Below, one piece after another: positions 34,261 through 45,859 of a stretch of DNA of 64,000 nt. The notes below the pieces were generated by a model. The model saw only the letters and a list, made by a program, of their open reading frames with translations. It did not search any database and was not told the DNA's origin. A program made the translations under genes and the position numbers. Origin of the DNA: Malania oleifera. Its lineage: Eukaryota > Streptophyta > Magnoliopsida > Santalales > Ximeniaceae. Position 1 is the first letter of the stretch, and the number at the start of each line of letters is the position of its first letter. The DNA lies in contig NC_080418.1 in the NCBI RefSeq assembly GCF_029873635.1, forward strand, positions 16,143,388-16,207,387, in the 5' to 3' direction.

Positions 34261-36229
34261 TGTAACCACCTGCTATTTAACTGGGTTTATATATACTATG
34301 AAATTTATAATACTCTGATATCAAACTGAATTAAACCCAACCATCAACCTAAGCAGCGAGAAGCAGAAATCAAATAAACACATCCATATGTAATTATATA
34401 CAATACTAGAGTGCTACAATGTTTTCCCAAATATACATATATGACTACTCCCCAAAATACCCTCAACTGGCTAGGGCTATACAAAAATACTCCCAAAAAT
34501 ACTCACTCTAATGTCAGGGCAATACTGAGGCCTCTTTATCTGCAAGCCTAGTCTGCTCGCCTACCTGGATCACCTAAAAAATACTAAAGTAATGGGATGA
34601 GTCAATGCTCAGTAAGACGAAATATGATATTGCTAGTGTGTGGCAAATGAGTTACAATACTATGAAAATTTGTTGTTATATAATCATGTATAACTAAATC
34701 TGTAATTACAATACAAGTAATATAAACCACCATCCTTTCCAGGTTGCTTAACATATCTATAGTTTAGGTTTCTACTCAAAATAGTTCTAATGTACATATG
34801 TATATTTTTTGTCTTTGTAAATCTGTATATACATAATAATAACTGAAAACTTTCCTATAGTTAATTGTATGTCATGATTTAACCCTTCATGACAGGGTTG
34901 TGCGGCCCGTAGGCGAGATTTACCCTAACTGGCCGACCAGGGTAAACCACTATACTCCCTCAGTTAGATCAGTCACTCCTCAACTCATATCTGATGGGGA
35001 GCCTGTCCACGTCTAGGCACGATCGACCTACTACCACGTATTATCTAAATAGGTGGTTACACTTTGAATTGAATATTTGAAGCTACGATACCGTGCTTTA
35101 TTGTATGGTCCAATAAGGTCTGATACTATATAATATATTTCTATATACAACTATCTGATTTACCATGATACTGAAATAAATTGTAATTGTGTCAACTTTA
35201 TTTCTAAACCAAATTGTAATCTGTAAGTCATAGTACTGAAAATTGTATAATCATGGTACTAAAAACTATATAATCATGGTATTCTATAATTACTATAAAA
35301 TATATCCGCTGGCTGTATATTCTGTAAACATATCCTGAAAATACTGTAAAACATACTTCTGTACTATATTTATATTCTCAAGCCGCACAGTAATTTAATA
35401 CATAATATTCATAATTAATAAGTTGTATAAAGTCATGCTGTAAATAATAACCTGGTAAAAATATACATTTCATACTAGAAATCATTTTAGAACTACCTAA
35501 CATAACATATTTTCCTTACCTGATTTCTACTAAAATCCCCCTACTGAGACGGGTCCTACACCAGCAGGGTTCTCCACTCAACACCCTGAAAACCATATAT
35601 CTCAAAACAAAACGTCACTATTTCTACGTCTACAGCATTTCCTATAACTTCTAGAAAGTCAAATTCTGAATAAAGACCTTACCCTGAATTTGGGATGAAT
35701 TTCAACTTCGTCCCACCGACGATTCGCTCCGGCAGACTTGCAGAGAACTCCGCCAGGAGCGTCGTGGTAGTCTCAGATCGTCGATCCGATGACTGCTAGA
35801 GCCGAAATCAAATAAAGAAGAGGAAGGAACTGTAGGGGAAAGGAGAGAGAGAGACTGCGACCAAATTTCTACGATTAAAATCAGTTTAGGGCTATTTATC
35901 CTGCGGGATTTGTCGATGAGCCACGTCACCTCGTCGACGAGTCCTATAGAAAGTTCGTCGACGAACTTCTACTCTCGTCGACGAATTTCAAACTTCCAAA
36001 AATCCTCTTTCAACATCTTCTCGTCGACGAAACTTGACGTCGTTGACGAGACCCTCTTGTACCCTCGTTGACAAATCACATGTGTTCGTCAACGAGGCCA
36101 TGAGAAAATCACCTGGGTTATTATATTCAAAATGCAATGTCGACAACAAACGCTTTGCCTCCTTCTATTATTGTTTCTATTTCTCTCCCTCTTTATTATT
36201 TAAATACCATTATTCTTCGGGTCGTTACA
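34261..36229 (-). mobile_element. Solo LTR inserted in pararetrovirus A
   Basis: The 1,969-bp unit reads TGTAACGACCCG at its minus-strand start and GGTGGTTACA at its end. The flanking 5-mers AAGCA (34,256-34,260) and AGGCA (36,230-36,234) differ at one base. It is colinear with the chromovirus LTRs, including the ACTCTGATA motif near its end, the GACAGGGTTGTGCGGCCCGTAGG-like block near 34,890, eight palindromes at 35,909-36,097 and a TATA-like GGATAAATAG at 35,891-35,900. It therefore belongs to the same Tekay-like group. It splits the viral coat protein. Confidence 0.85.
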
Positions 36230-36900
36230 AGGCATGTTTCTTACATCCTGAAACATATGTTGCTATATACAATAAAGTCTTATCATTTGTCTTACTGTTT
36301 CAGCTCTAACTCCAAGCGTATCTAATACTTATGTATCTCTCTCTAGTCACTGCTTAACAATTTGCTTTACCACTTCTAGCAAATTGTCTGGTAATTTATT
36401 GATAAAGACTTCTTTTGTGTATGCTTGATCTTAGGAACCAAGCTTGTAATACCAATATTGAAATTCACAAAGAAACTCTTCAAAGTAACACATGTCACAA
36501 ATCTGAATCTTTGTGAGAGCCATTTTGACTTTTTCAACTAGCTCATCACCTTTATCAACTAACGAATATCTTACAAACTCTTGTTTAAGGAAATCTGCTA
36601 TGATAGCAATTACTTCATCTGGAGTTTTGATGGTGTTAATAATAATGGTACTCACATCTGAGTTCCTTTAAAGTATCTCCCAAAAATCTCTAACATTTCC
36701 TCTTAGTGTGGCTACTGCAAATTTATATGCTTGCTCCACTGACCAAGATTCGATTCCTCTGCTAAGGATATGATATCTAATATCCATAGCCCAATCATAA
36801 TCGCAACTGCGGGATCCTTTTCGCAATTGAGCCTAAGGATTGTTCCGTTCTGCTGTATTCCCTCTGGAACACTCCTCCTTGGCTTGAATTCCTCTTGAAT
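36230..36900 (-). pseudogene. Pararetrovirus A coat protein, core part
   Basis: The frame at 36,655-36,431 reads a helical segment with EVIAIIADFLKQEFV and CYFEEFLCEFQYWYYKLG. The following bases to 36,230 read FINKLPDNLLEVV-like text. It is cut off at the solo LTR insertion and continues at 34,255. Confidence 0.5.
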
Positions 36901-37520
36901 TCTTCCTGGATAATTTAAAACATGCTCCTACTATTTTACTGTGGATTGGAGCATTTCCTTGAAAGATAACTTCTTTCGCTCCCATAGTTGAGGTTCCATT
37001 CTTAGGGGCTGCCATACTGGCTTTGCATCCCAAGATGAAACTTCTAGAAAACTTACTTACATTGTTTCCGGATAACTTGATGGTCCTGCTCCTGCAAATC
37101 CACCTCTTGTTGAACCCTTACTGGTTCTTGCAAAAAATTTTCGGCACTGGCTAGTTTCTTAGCCTTAAGGTCTTCTACCTTGTTAAGTCTTTTATTGATT
37201 CTCTTCTGAATCTCTGAGACTTCATTCTCTGTCCATTTTTCACGATGTAGTAATTTCTCCAACTCATCTTGAGCATTCTAGATATCACTGTTATATCTGA
37301 CAAAACTTTTGTTTCATTAATGTCTTTGAGAGCATTCTGAACCTCCTGTTCTTGTGCATCTTCATAGTCTTTAGTGATATATCTTTCTAATATACTACTC
37401 CTAACTTGAGACGATTGAGGATCTTTTCCCCTATTAAAAGATTGTATTTTGTCCTCATAACATTTCATTATTTTTCTAATTTTTTTCGTGATGGACTGAC
37501 TATTCTTCATTTTTGAAGAT
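36900..37520 (-). pseudogene. Pararetrovirus A 5' ORF region, coiled-coil rich
   Basis: Frames at 37,510-37,175 and 37,262-37,053 are rich in Lys, Glu, Gln and Ile with heptad-like spacing (for example EIQKRINKRLNKVEDLKAK). This resembles the coiled-coil N-terminal ORFs of caulimovirids. The specific function is not recognisable. Confidence 0.4.
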
Positions 37521-37881
37521 TAATGAGATTTTGACCATTTGATTCTGATCATAGGGTTCTATGGAATAGTTCTAACTGTCACTCATACTGCTTAATTTTA
37601 GATTGATAAAGACTAATCTGTCTTTCAATCTTTATTCGTTGTGATTCTAGACCTTTCTTAACTCTTTTTAGATCTATCACAATAGGATCAAATTCAAAAT
37701 TGGCTTTAGAAGAAACTAGTTTGAAATATTTCTCTCTCCAAACTTCTTCTTTTAAATTCTCCTTAAATCTTATATTTGATTTTATTGAAACCTTTTGATA
37801 AAAAAGTGACCCTTGAACTATCTTTTCTGTTGATCATAATACCATATTTCACCTCCTAAGAAAAACAGATATTAAAACACA

Positions 37882-37894
37882 GGTTCTGATACCA
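37882..37894 (-). other. Primer binding site of pararetrovirus A
   Basis: On the minus strand TGGTATCAGAACC matches the tRNA-Met complement at 12 of 13 positions. It marks the start of the viral genome map. Confidence 0.65.
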
Positions 37895-37899
37895 ATTTC

Positions 37900-39301
37900 T
37901 AATTAATAATTATATATATTACACATGACAAATATAAAGGCCTACTTGGTTATGGAAAACATTCTTTTATTTTTCAACTTCTAGCTTTTCACAAAATAAT
38001 AGACATTTTAGCTCTTTCAAGATTTATATTAAAAAGGTAAAAATAAAAATAAAAGTTTGTTTAAATTTACAAAAATAATTTTCCATTTTTTATTTCTAGA
38101 TTTAAATTCAATGACAACAATTTTTTTATTTTCTAATTTTTGAAAAATTATAGAAGCTAAAATTTAGAATCATGAATTTTGAGGCTCTTGAATTTAGAAA
38201 AAACTCTATATCTACACAAATTACTATCCAAAGTTTGAATTCCTTACATACACAAAATAAAAGTTAGAAATTTTAGAAATAATGAAAAAGAAATTATCTA
38301 ACTTTCCTAGAAAATATTTGAAAATTTAAAAACAAAGTCATAATTATTTGAAAAATTAAAAATAAAAGGTAAAACTATTTCCACCAAAAAATAGTGTCAA
38401 CTGTTTATTTATTTCATACAAATGCTATAAAAATAAACATAAAATTATTTTTTTATAATTTTTTAAAAAATTTAAATAAAAATAAAAATTATTTTTCACA
38501 ACTAAATAGGCCCCTTAACTTTTTAATATTTATATAACTTCTAAACTTTAAAAAACAAATCCATTATAAGTACATACTTATTTTCTAGGCCTTGTTTTTT
38601 GTGTTTTCACTTTCCCAACACATTACCTCATTGATAGTGATATTGAATTTATTCATTAGAACTAAATAGCAGTTCCCTAAAATCTGTTCACCTTCTGCAA
38701 AACAGGAGCCAACCTTTTGTGCTGAAGTCTAGAAGTTAAATTTAATATTGGTTCATACAAATCATAAGCATATCAAAAGGAACAGCAAGGTCGACACGCC
38801 CCATTGATCACCGACCAATCTTTTTGCCTCGCAGAAGAATCTCTGCAACTTTGAGGGAAGGAAAACAAAAACAGGAAGGAAAATGAATAGACTTCCTATA
38901 AAATCAGTGGCAAACATTTTGAATCTTTAGGAAGGCTTCTTAGGATAATGCCAAGACAAATACCACAAGGCACTGTTAAGAGAAAATAGCGGCACAAGAC
39001 CCACAAAGTAATGAAATGTGTCAAAATGACCTAAATGCATTTTCTGATCAATTGGTGCTAAACCAAAGGTACTTGAATTTGGTAGTCAGCGAGAACGTCA
39101 CTGTTAAAGTCATAATACCCTTCAATGTCATAAATAATCAGAGTAAAATTTTAAAAGCATCAAGTCATATAGGAGCTGCAGGCCAACTCAACCACAAACA
39201 TTTAAGATTTTGAAATTTGAGCCAACAAAATCCATGGATTCATATGCTTACCAACATAATGTGTAATTATGTTTAGGCAATATAACTTTGAAGATAATAG
39301 T
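37900..39301. other. A+T-rich intergenic sequence
   Basis: Long A/T runs, no coding frame with recognisable domains, and no terminal repeats that I can define. Confidence 0.5.
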
Positions 39302-41274
39302 TGTAACGCCCCCAAACCCAGAAAGGGGTCCGGAGGGTTATATTAAATAAATCTCTGATACCAAATAAATACACAGTGAAAGATTTCCATAACAATTTAT
39401 CAGAACACTAAAAATTAACCTTTATCACAATAAAAATCCCAATACACAATACGGTTCAGAGGTCATCAAAACATAAATAAAATACTAACAATTCTAACCA
39501 AGGACCTTCTATTCCACCCATGCTTGCACTGCGTATTCTAATTACTTCTATACTTCTCATGACATCTAAAAAATGATATAATAGTGATGGAGTGAGACAC
39601 TTATCAATAAGAATGGAATAAATTATTATCAGAGTGTGATAACATGAGTCTTAGTGTATACAAAATATAACTGTTTGTTAATCAACATCAACTAAGAAAA
39701 CACATGCAGACTGTACTCACACACACACATAAACATTTATAAGCGAGAATTCCTAAGGATAGGAGAGATTACACGCCCATACATGTAACGCCCATTTGCT
39801 CTGATACCGTTTGTAACTTTGCCCTTATAGTTGGATGAGGTTACAACTGATACTTATCAAGGCACTCACCTTACTCAGTAAGCCCTCAGACGAAGAGTTT
39901 TACCTTACCGTACTTTATTTATATATCTTAATTCACATACATGTACTCACACACATTCAACATCAATCATACCGCAGAATCCGCATACACATATTTTTCA
40001 TAATAACACAGCATATCCAAAATCATAATGTATTCAATTCACCTACACATACTCACACCCATCAAGGATAATGCACAAGTACTTCAATATCGTTCTCACT
40101 ATGTACTGAGCAGATCTCAATACATGGCCCACACAAGGACTTTCATAGATACAATACACACAACACCATTCATAGCACATTGACAAAAACAAACTCCTCA
40201 TCCATCTTGCTAATGTTTTTGCACTATTTATGTAAATAACAAAAAAACGAACTCCTCATAATCCTGCCAATGTTATATCACAACTTATATCAAGGACTAT
40301 AACGAACTCCTTATTTGTCAGCCAACGTTATATTGCGATATATATGGACATTAAATCACACAAACATATAAGTACTCACACTACAACAATTACAACCAAT
40401 TTATTATGTAGAATTAATCTCATACCACACGAAGTGTTAACTACACTTACTAAACCCCTAATCACTTTGATCATTTACCGAAATACATATAATAAATCAA
40501 ACCCATAATTTTAACTGGTCAAATCATTCAGAAAATCCACTATAATAATCCAAAAATCACATACTTTAATTCAATTGGTTCAATTTTGAAATAACAATTA
40601 TTATCAAAATCACAGACTCACAAACGCCAATTTAATCAATTCATAATAATAATAATAATCTAAAATCCAATTTCTATATATTTGAATACCCAGAAAACAT
40701 CTATATCAATTTCTGTAATTACATATTTAATCGATTGAATTTTAGAAAATTTCTGACATAATTTATTCTTCTTACCTTAGCTTTGGAGTGGCACCTAAGA
40801 AGTCCAAACCTAAAATCTGCTCATATTAACTTGTTAAGAAATGAAACCAAGACCCTGTAGTGGTGTCCGATCATCAATTTGGCTAAAGATTTAAGAGAAA
40901 TTGAGGAGAGAGAGAGAAAAAGTTTACCTTATCCCAAGAGTGATGTCTATGACGCCCTAATCACGAACCCACTCCAGTTAAAATGTTGGTAGCCGAGATA
41001 AGAACCCAATGATATTTTCCATTCTTCAATTGGGCAAGAATTTGCCGAAAAAATGAGAGGACGGTGAGGAGAGAGAGACGAGAGAACGAAGAGAGAGAGA
41101 GTGAGAGTTGGCATTGGAGGGTGTTCTCGATTAAAATGTTCCTGAAGGATACTTTTGATCCTTCAGGTTACCAAATCTTTTATATATATATATATTATAT
41201 TATATTATTAAATTAATAATTATTATTAATTTATTATTATTATTTATTTTTTTATTTTTTTTGGGATCACTACA
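39302..41274 (-). mobile_element. Solo LTR, same family as 625-2,753
   Basis: The 1,973-bp unit is flanked by perfect target duplications ATAGT at 39,297-39,301 and 41,275-41,279. On the minus strand it begins TGTAGTGATCCC followed by an AT-rich microsatellite and ends GGGGGCGTTACA. The start matches the solo LTR at 625. A GAGAGA-rich stretch sits at 40,900-41,110. There is no internal region. The short plus-strand ORF at 39,835-40,071 is fortuitous. Confidence 0.85.
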
Positions 41275-41279
41275 ATAGT

Positions 41280-44200
41280 CGCATAGAAATTGTGTGCTAT
41301 TAAAGCTTCGAACAACACTACATGAATTCAGTATATCATAAAACCCTAACATCTACTAAATAACCTCCACGCCAATAGAATATTTCTCACAAGAGAATAA
41401 AATTTATAGCATGGCATCTCAAACATCACTAGCACTAATTTACTACAAAAAGCTGGGTTTTACCAGCAGTTATGACAGCTGTTTCCCTGCCTCGATCCAG
41501 AGGAACAACCAATGTTGAGTGTTGAGTAGTCTGAACTTCCACTGCTCAAAGAATGCCTTTCCCACAAATTACCTTCTTATGGGGGAAAAAAATTTTCACC
41601 ACCCTAACCGTATATTCCAACTCAAAGACAGTATATTCAAACTCTGTGCGTGTTCCATAAGTTCAAGTGGAATATTTTTAGAAAGAAATAAGGAAGAATT
41701 CTTTCCACTAGCTTAGTACAATGCAGATAGAAGCAGAATTCAGATCCACACTCAAACTAGCAGTATACTATATTTCCTTCCAGCCGGGATTACTCCAAGA
41801 AAACATGAAATAGCCCTAAGCAAATAAAATTTTCAACGCTCAAATTGAGGCTGAAGCTATATTTCACAGTCAAAAAAATAAATAATTGTCTAAAAGTCAA
41901 GAAAAATCACCAAGAACATTCATCAAAATTTACAGATGCAAGGAAATTCAAAGAAAACCTACAAATGCTCTAATGACCTGTAAAAATATCAATCAGAACC
42001 TGATATCCCACAATCAGCGAAACGAACTAAACATATTCCAAAAAGCGAATTCTTAACATGTCGCTAAAAAGTTTAATACAGTGGTCGTCAAGAAATGTAG
42101 ATCTGAAAATTATTTATTATTAGTGCTCCCCGAATCTTGAACCATATTTTGTTAAGCTAATACACACTAAAAACCAAAACAAGTTCTAAGCTTCTAATTG
42201 TCACAGAATAACAGGACAAGGAATGGATTGAAATAACTACTGTGTCCATTAACAAAATTTTATAACAGAGATAAAAACAATGAAACTATTTCAATCAGTT
42301 TAAAGTAGCTTAACATATCCACTGGTCACTAAGCAAAGTTCCAAATAAATAGAAAGATACATAAAATGAATACAGAAGAAGAAATTTCCTTCTCCAAATT
42401 TATAGTATGACATAAAATGTTGAAGACAACTTCTAATTTCTTTTTCACTTGTTTTCTCACAGGCAAATAGAGATTTAGCATCTAAACCATGAATGAGAGA
42501 GAGAGAGAGAGATAGCGATAAGAGATTGGCACAATGTACCCCTTTTAGAGATTGAAACTTTATGAAATATTAAATCTTGGTCTGTGCTTTGCACAGCCAT
42601 TATTTATAAACAAAAAAAGGTGCCAATTTTTCACTAGCTCTAATAACATTCTAAAAGCTGTATCTTGCAAATTCTATTCTATAAAATACATTTAAAATGA
42701 TAAACCATAGCAAATATTTAAAGAAAGTATATAACATTACTTGTTCATGGGCCAGATTTCTATGTTTGAATTATATTATAATTTATCACCATGCATTGTT
42801 TTAATGGCAAAAAATTTTATGAAAGCAGCATCACAAAACTCACAAACTAACAACTCTTTAAAACAATGAATAATGCAAAAGTTATTGGCATTAAATAATT
42901 CATGGTTCTCAAAAAATACAGCAGCTGATATAGTTTTGTTTGTTACTTCGTAACAAAAAATTGTTAAACTCTTTTGCATTCAAAGCCTTTTCCATTGATG
43001 TCAATAGTGATACAAACATCAGAGTCAATTAAAAAAAATTCTTTTTTGGCAGGGTTTGAGCCTTGGGGGTGTCTGTTGAAGTTTCATAAAAAATAAACAA
43101 TTATAACTTGATTGTGAAGGTAACCAACCATTCAACGGTACACCAAAGACAATGTTCATTTTTATAATTGGTTCTGAAAAGAGGAAAGAGTTGATACTTG
43201 GGCATTTCATTAAACATTATAAGCTGCAATTATTTTCAGACCAAATATAATGTTAAATACTAATTATCACTAGACCACTGGCAGAAAAATACAGAATGAT
43301 AAGATATATCAATCATTACAAAGATAATTTAATATTGGCATTAATTAGCTCATTAGAAATATCTCATGCAACATTTATATAAAGCCAAACGATTAAGCTC
43401 CATTTGTTTCAACGGAAAATAATTTCACAGAAAATCCTTCAACAGAGAATAATGCATTTTGAGTATAAAGAAATATATATATTTTTCATATACTAAATGA
43501 AAGCACATAATAGATTCCTGCAACTCAGATATAATTTAACAAACGTAAAGTAGCATAAAGAAAACAAAATTGGAATATTTTGTTTGCAATACATCATCAT
43601 CCAAAAAAAAAGGATCTTTAAGAATAAATCTTTCAGACATCAATGCCAAATTAAAACACCAGAGCATATTAGCACTTACAGATTATAAAATCACAAAACT
43701 CAAAAGAATCACATGGATGCACAAGTTCTTCTTTTTTTTTAATATTCATTATCAAGCTTAAATCAACTAATATTTATCGTTACATTGTGTAAAGATCAAA
43801 ACACCCATATTTATGGATTACAAAACAAAATTGAAAATAAAATATAAGCATAGTCACTCAAAATGAAAATAAAGAATAATCATGAGCAGTTCATGTAGCG
43901 ATAAGATCATCAGTGAAGGGGTCAAGACATATGCTGCAAAAACAATAGGAAGCTTTCCTTTAAGGCTTAAGCCAGAGGTTGAGGTTGGATAAAGAAAATA
44001 AAAATGATCTTTGGATCAAGAGAGCTGCTTGCTCTCTATTTGAAAAAAAATTATATATATTGAACTAAAGAAAAGCTAATATAGAACATCAAAACAAAGA
44101 AAAAAGCTTGGAAACTGATACATCAACAGAACATGTCAGAAACCAAGCAGATAAAGAGCAAGATTCGATGAGATATGTGCATTTTAGAAACTCAATTAAG

Positions 44201-44450
44201 AGATATGACTGATATAGCTAATTAAATTAAACATATATATAAGATTTACAAGTGTAAATTAATACCAGTAGACTACCATCGGCCTAATCCCAATCCCATA
44301 ATAGCATGCCAAGATTGGATAATAAGCACAACCTTGACAGACTGATTCTTAATAAAGACATCTCACATTGCAAAGGTCATAAGTTTTATCTTGAAAAGTA
44401 TAAAATTTAAATGTGTGAATATTGATATATCACTTATCATTAAATGTTAG
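41280..44450. other. Intergenic A+T-rich region, no gene recognised
   Basis: Small ORFs only, without domain signatures. A (GA)n microsatellite lies at 42,496-42,512. The texture resembles plant intron or intergenic DNA. A distant-exon role cannot be excluded. Confidence 0.45.
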
Positions 44451-44457
44451 AAAATGT

Positions 44458-44625
44458 TACACCTTGACCCAGTGATATGGGTGTTACACTCAAACTAGAA
44501 GGTGACAAGTTCCAAGTCGCAAAAACAGCCCCTCCAATTGTGTAGGTAAGGCTGCACACATCATGCCCTCAAACCCCTTATAACGCGTGGGAGCTTTGCA
44601 CACTTGCTGTGGCGTATCTTTGTAG
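44458..44625 (+). mobile_element. Possible SINE-like fragment
   Basis: The stretch has GACCCAGTGATATGGG and GACAAGTTCCAAGTC spaced like RNA polymerase III A and B boxes, then ACAGCCCCTCC and GTAAGGCTGCACACATCATG, phrases common to tRNA-derived plant SINEs. It lies just before the LINE. No clean tail or target duplication was found. Confidence 0.35.
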
Positions 44626-44750
44626 ATATCATAATAAGCTTAACTCCGCCTGTTATGCACTTAATGTCCTAATTTTTTTCACACACAGCCGGTCCCAAGC
44701 CCGGGTAATAGAGGAGGGCTGCGTTAGGTAGCCGACAGCCAACGTAAAAT

Positions 44751-45327
44751 TTGTTAGATCACTATGATATAAATCCTTACCAAATATTTGCTAGGATGTC
44801 CCCTACGAGCGACATGTTGCACTTGTACCATCCGGGTGTAGCAAAAAGTGGGCGAGGGTGGGCTAGGTCGTCGCCCCAAAGCGGCGCACCATGTCGACGC
44901 TTGGGTACGGTGTCAAATATGCGAGGGTTCCTGCATCATTCTGGACGTGGGCAGGTAAAGAAGTTAATTCAAGAAACTAAAATTAGATTAGCAACTTGGA
45001 ATATAGGGACACTTACGAGTAAAAGTATGGAAATTGTGGACACAATGATTAGAAGAAAAATTAATATAATTTATCTTCAAGAAACTAAGTGGGTGGGGGA
45101 GAAAGCTAGAGAAATTGATAAATCAGGATTTAAACTTTGGTACATTGGAAAAGAAAAATATAAGAATAGAATAGGAATTATTGATGCAAACAGAGTAGGG
45201 GATAGAATTATAAAAATCAAGATGGTATTAGGCTAAGAGATAATAAATATTATTAATGCCTATGCTCCTCAAGTAGGCTTAGTAGGAAATCTTAAGAGAC
45301 AATTTTGAAAAGATATGGATAGTATTA
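44751..45327 (+). pseudogene. RTE endonuclease, 5' part
   Basis: The frame at 44,751-45,236 has IRLATWNIGTLTSKSMEIVD and INIIYLQETKWVGEKA, the TWNxxxL and QETK motifs of the apurinic-like endonuclease that nicks the target for LINE insertion. A stop at 45,235 and the copia insertion at 45,328 interrupt it. The domain continues at 49,873 with KIFIGGDLNGHVGRDN in a compatible frame. Confidence 0.8.
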
Positions 45328-45841
45328 TGTGAGAAAGTCGTGAACCTACTGAAGTTAGTTAATTCAATTATTTAATTGAAAAGTCAGCAGACAACTCGGC
45401 TTACAATCAGCAGAACATTCAGTAATAAAATTATTTAATCAGCAAGTTGCAACCAGTGTGATTCTTATTCAAAGTTCTGTTCAGTTTTTCAAAGTGGAAT
45501 ACAGTAGTCATCCATTAATAGCACAGGAGTGAGTTATTTATTCTAGGAACTTGTCATATTCTTTGCCTTGTTTCTAGGTTTATTTAATGAGTTGTTAAGT
45601 TCCAAGAATATTAAAATATCCCATCTATTCCCCACGTACTCTACCCTATAAATAGTGGCCTTATCCCAGTCATTTTAAGTAGTAAAAAAATAGAAAAGAA
45701 TCTCAAGAATCTAGCAAAAAGTGTTGCAGCACTATAGCTTTTTATATATGTAATTTCTTCATCAAGTCAATAAGTTAAAGAGGCATTTTTCAGTATTTTT
45801 CTTCTCTATTTTTTCTGTTTTTCTATTCTTCTATTCCAACA
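45328..45841 (+). repeat. 5' LTR of the second copia element
   Basis: Colinear with 49,360-49,872 and followed by the primer site. It includes a CCCTATAAATAGTGG promoter-like block near 45,647-45,661, shared by both LTRs. Confidence 0.9.
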
Positions 45842-45859
45842 AAATTTGGTATCAGAGTT

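Larger units (their letters stand above)
28500..37894 (-). mobile_element. Endogenous pararetrovirus A (Caulimoviridae), decayed
   Basis: Read on the minus strand, a tRNA-Met primer site at 37,882-37,894 is followed by a coiled-coil-rich region, coat protein with zinc knuckle, movement protein, aspartic protease, RT, RNase H, a separate ORF of about 460 codons, and a TATA-type promoter near 28,970. Without the solo LTR at 34,261-36,229 the span is about 7.4 kb, the usual size of these genomes. No integrase is present and there are no LTRs of its own, which separates it from retrotransposons. The coat-before-movement order and the extra 3' ORF recall cavemovirus or solendovirus layouts. That lineage call is an inference. 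Many stops and frameshifts show it is a fossil. Confidence 0.8.

Noticed and set aside
10590-36097. Regularly spaced palindromes could look like a CRISPR array
   Set aside because: The genome is a plant, the units are about 10 bp, spacing is irregular, and they sit in LTR promoters.
28500-37894. Pararetrovirus A as an active, replication-competent virus
   Set aside because: Stops in the protease, multiple frameshifts, loss of a zinc-knuckle Cys and a 2-kb LTR insertion in the coat region.
39835-40071. 78-codon plus-strand ORF rich in His/Ile
   Set aside because: It lies in a solo LTR and is made of CA/TA-rich repeats. No family resemblance.
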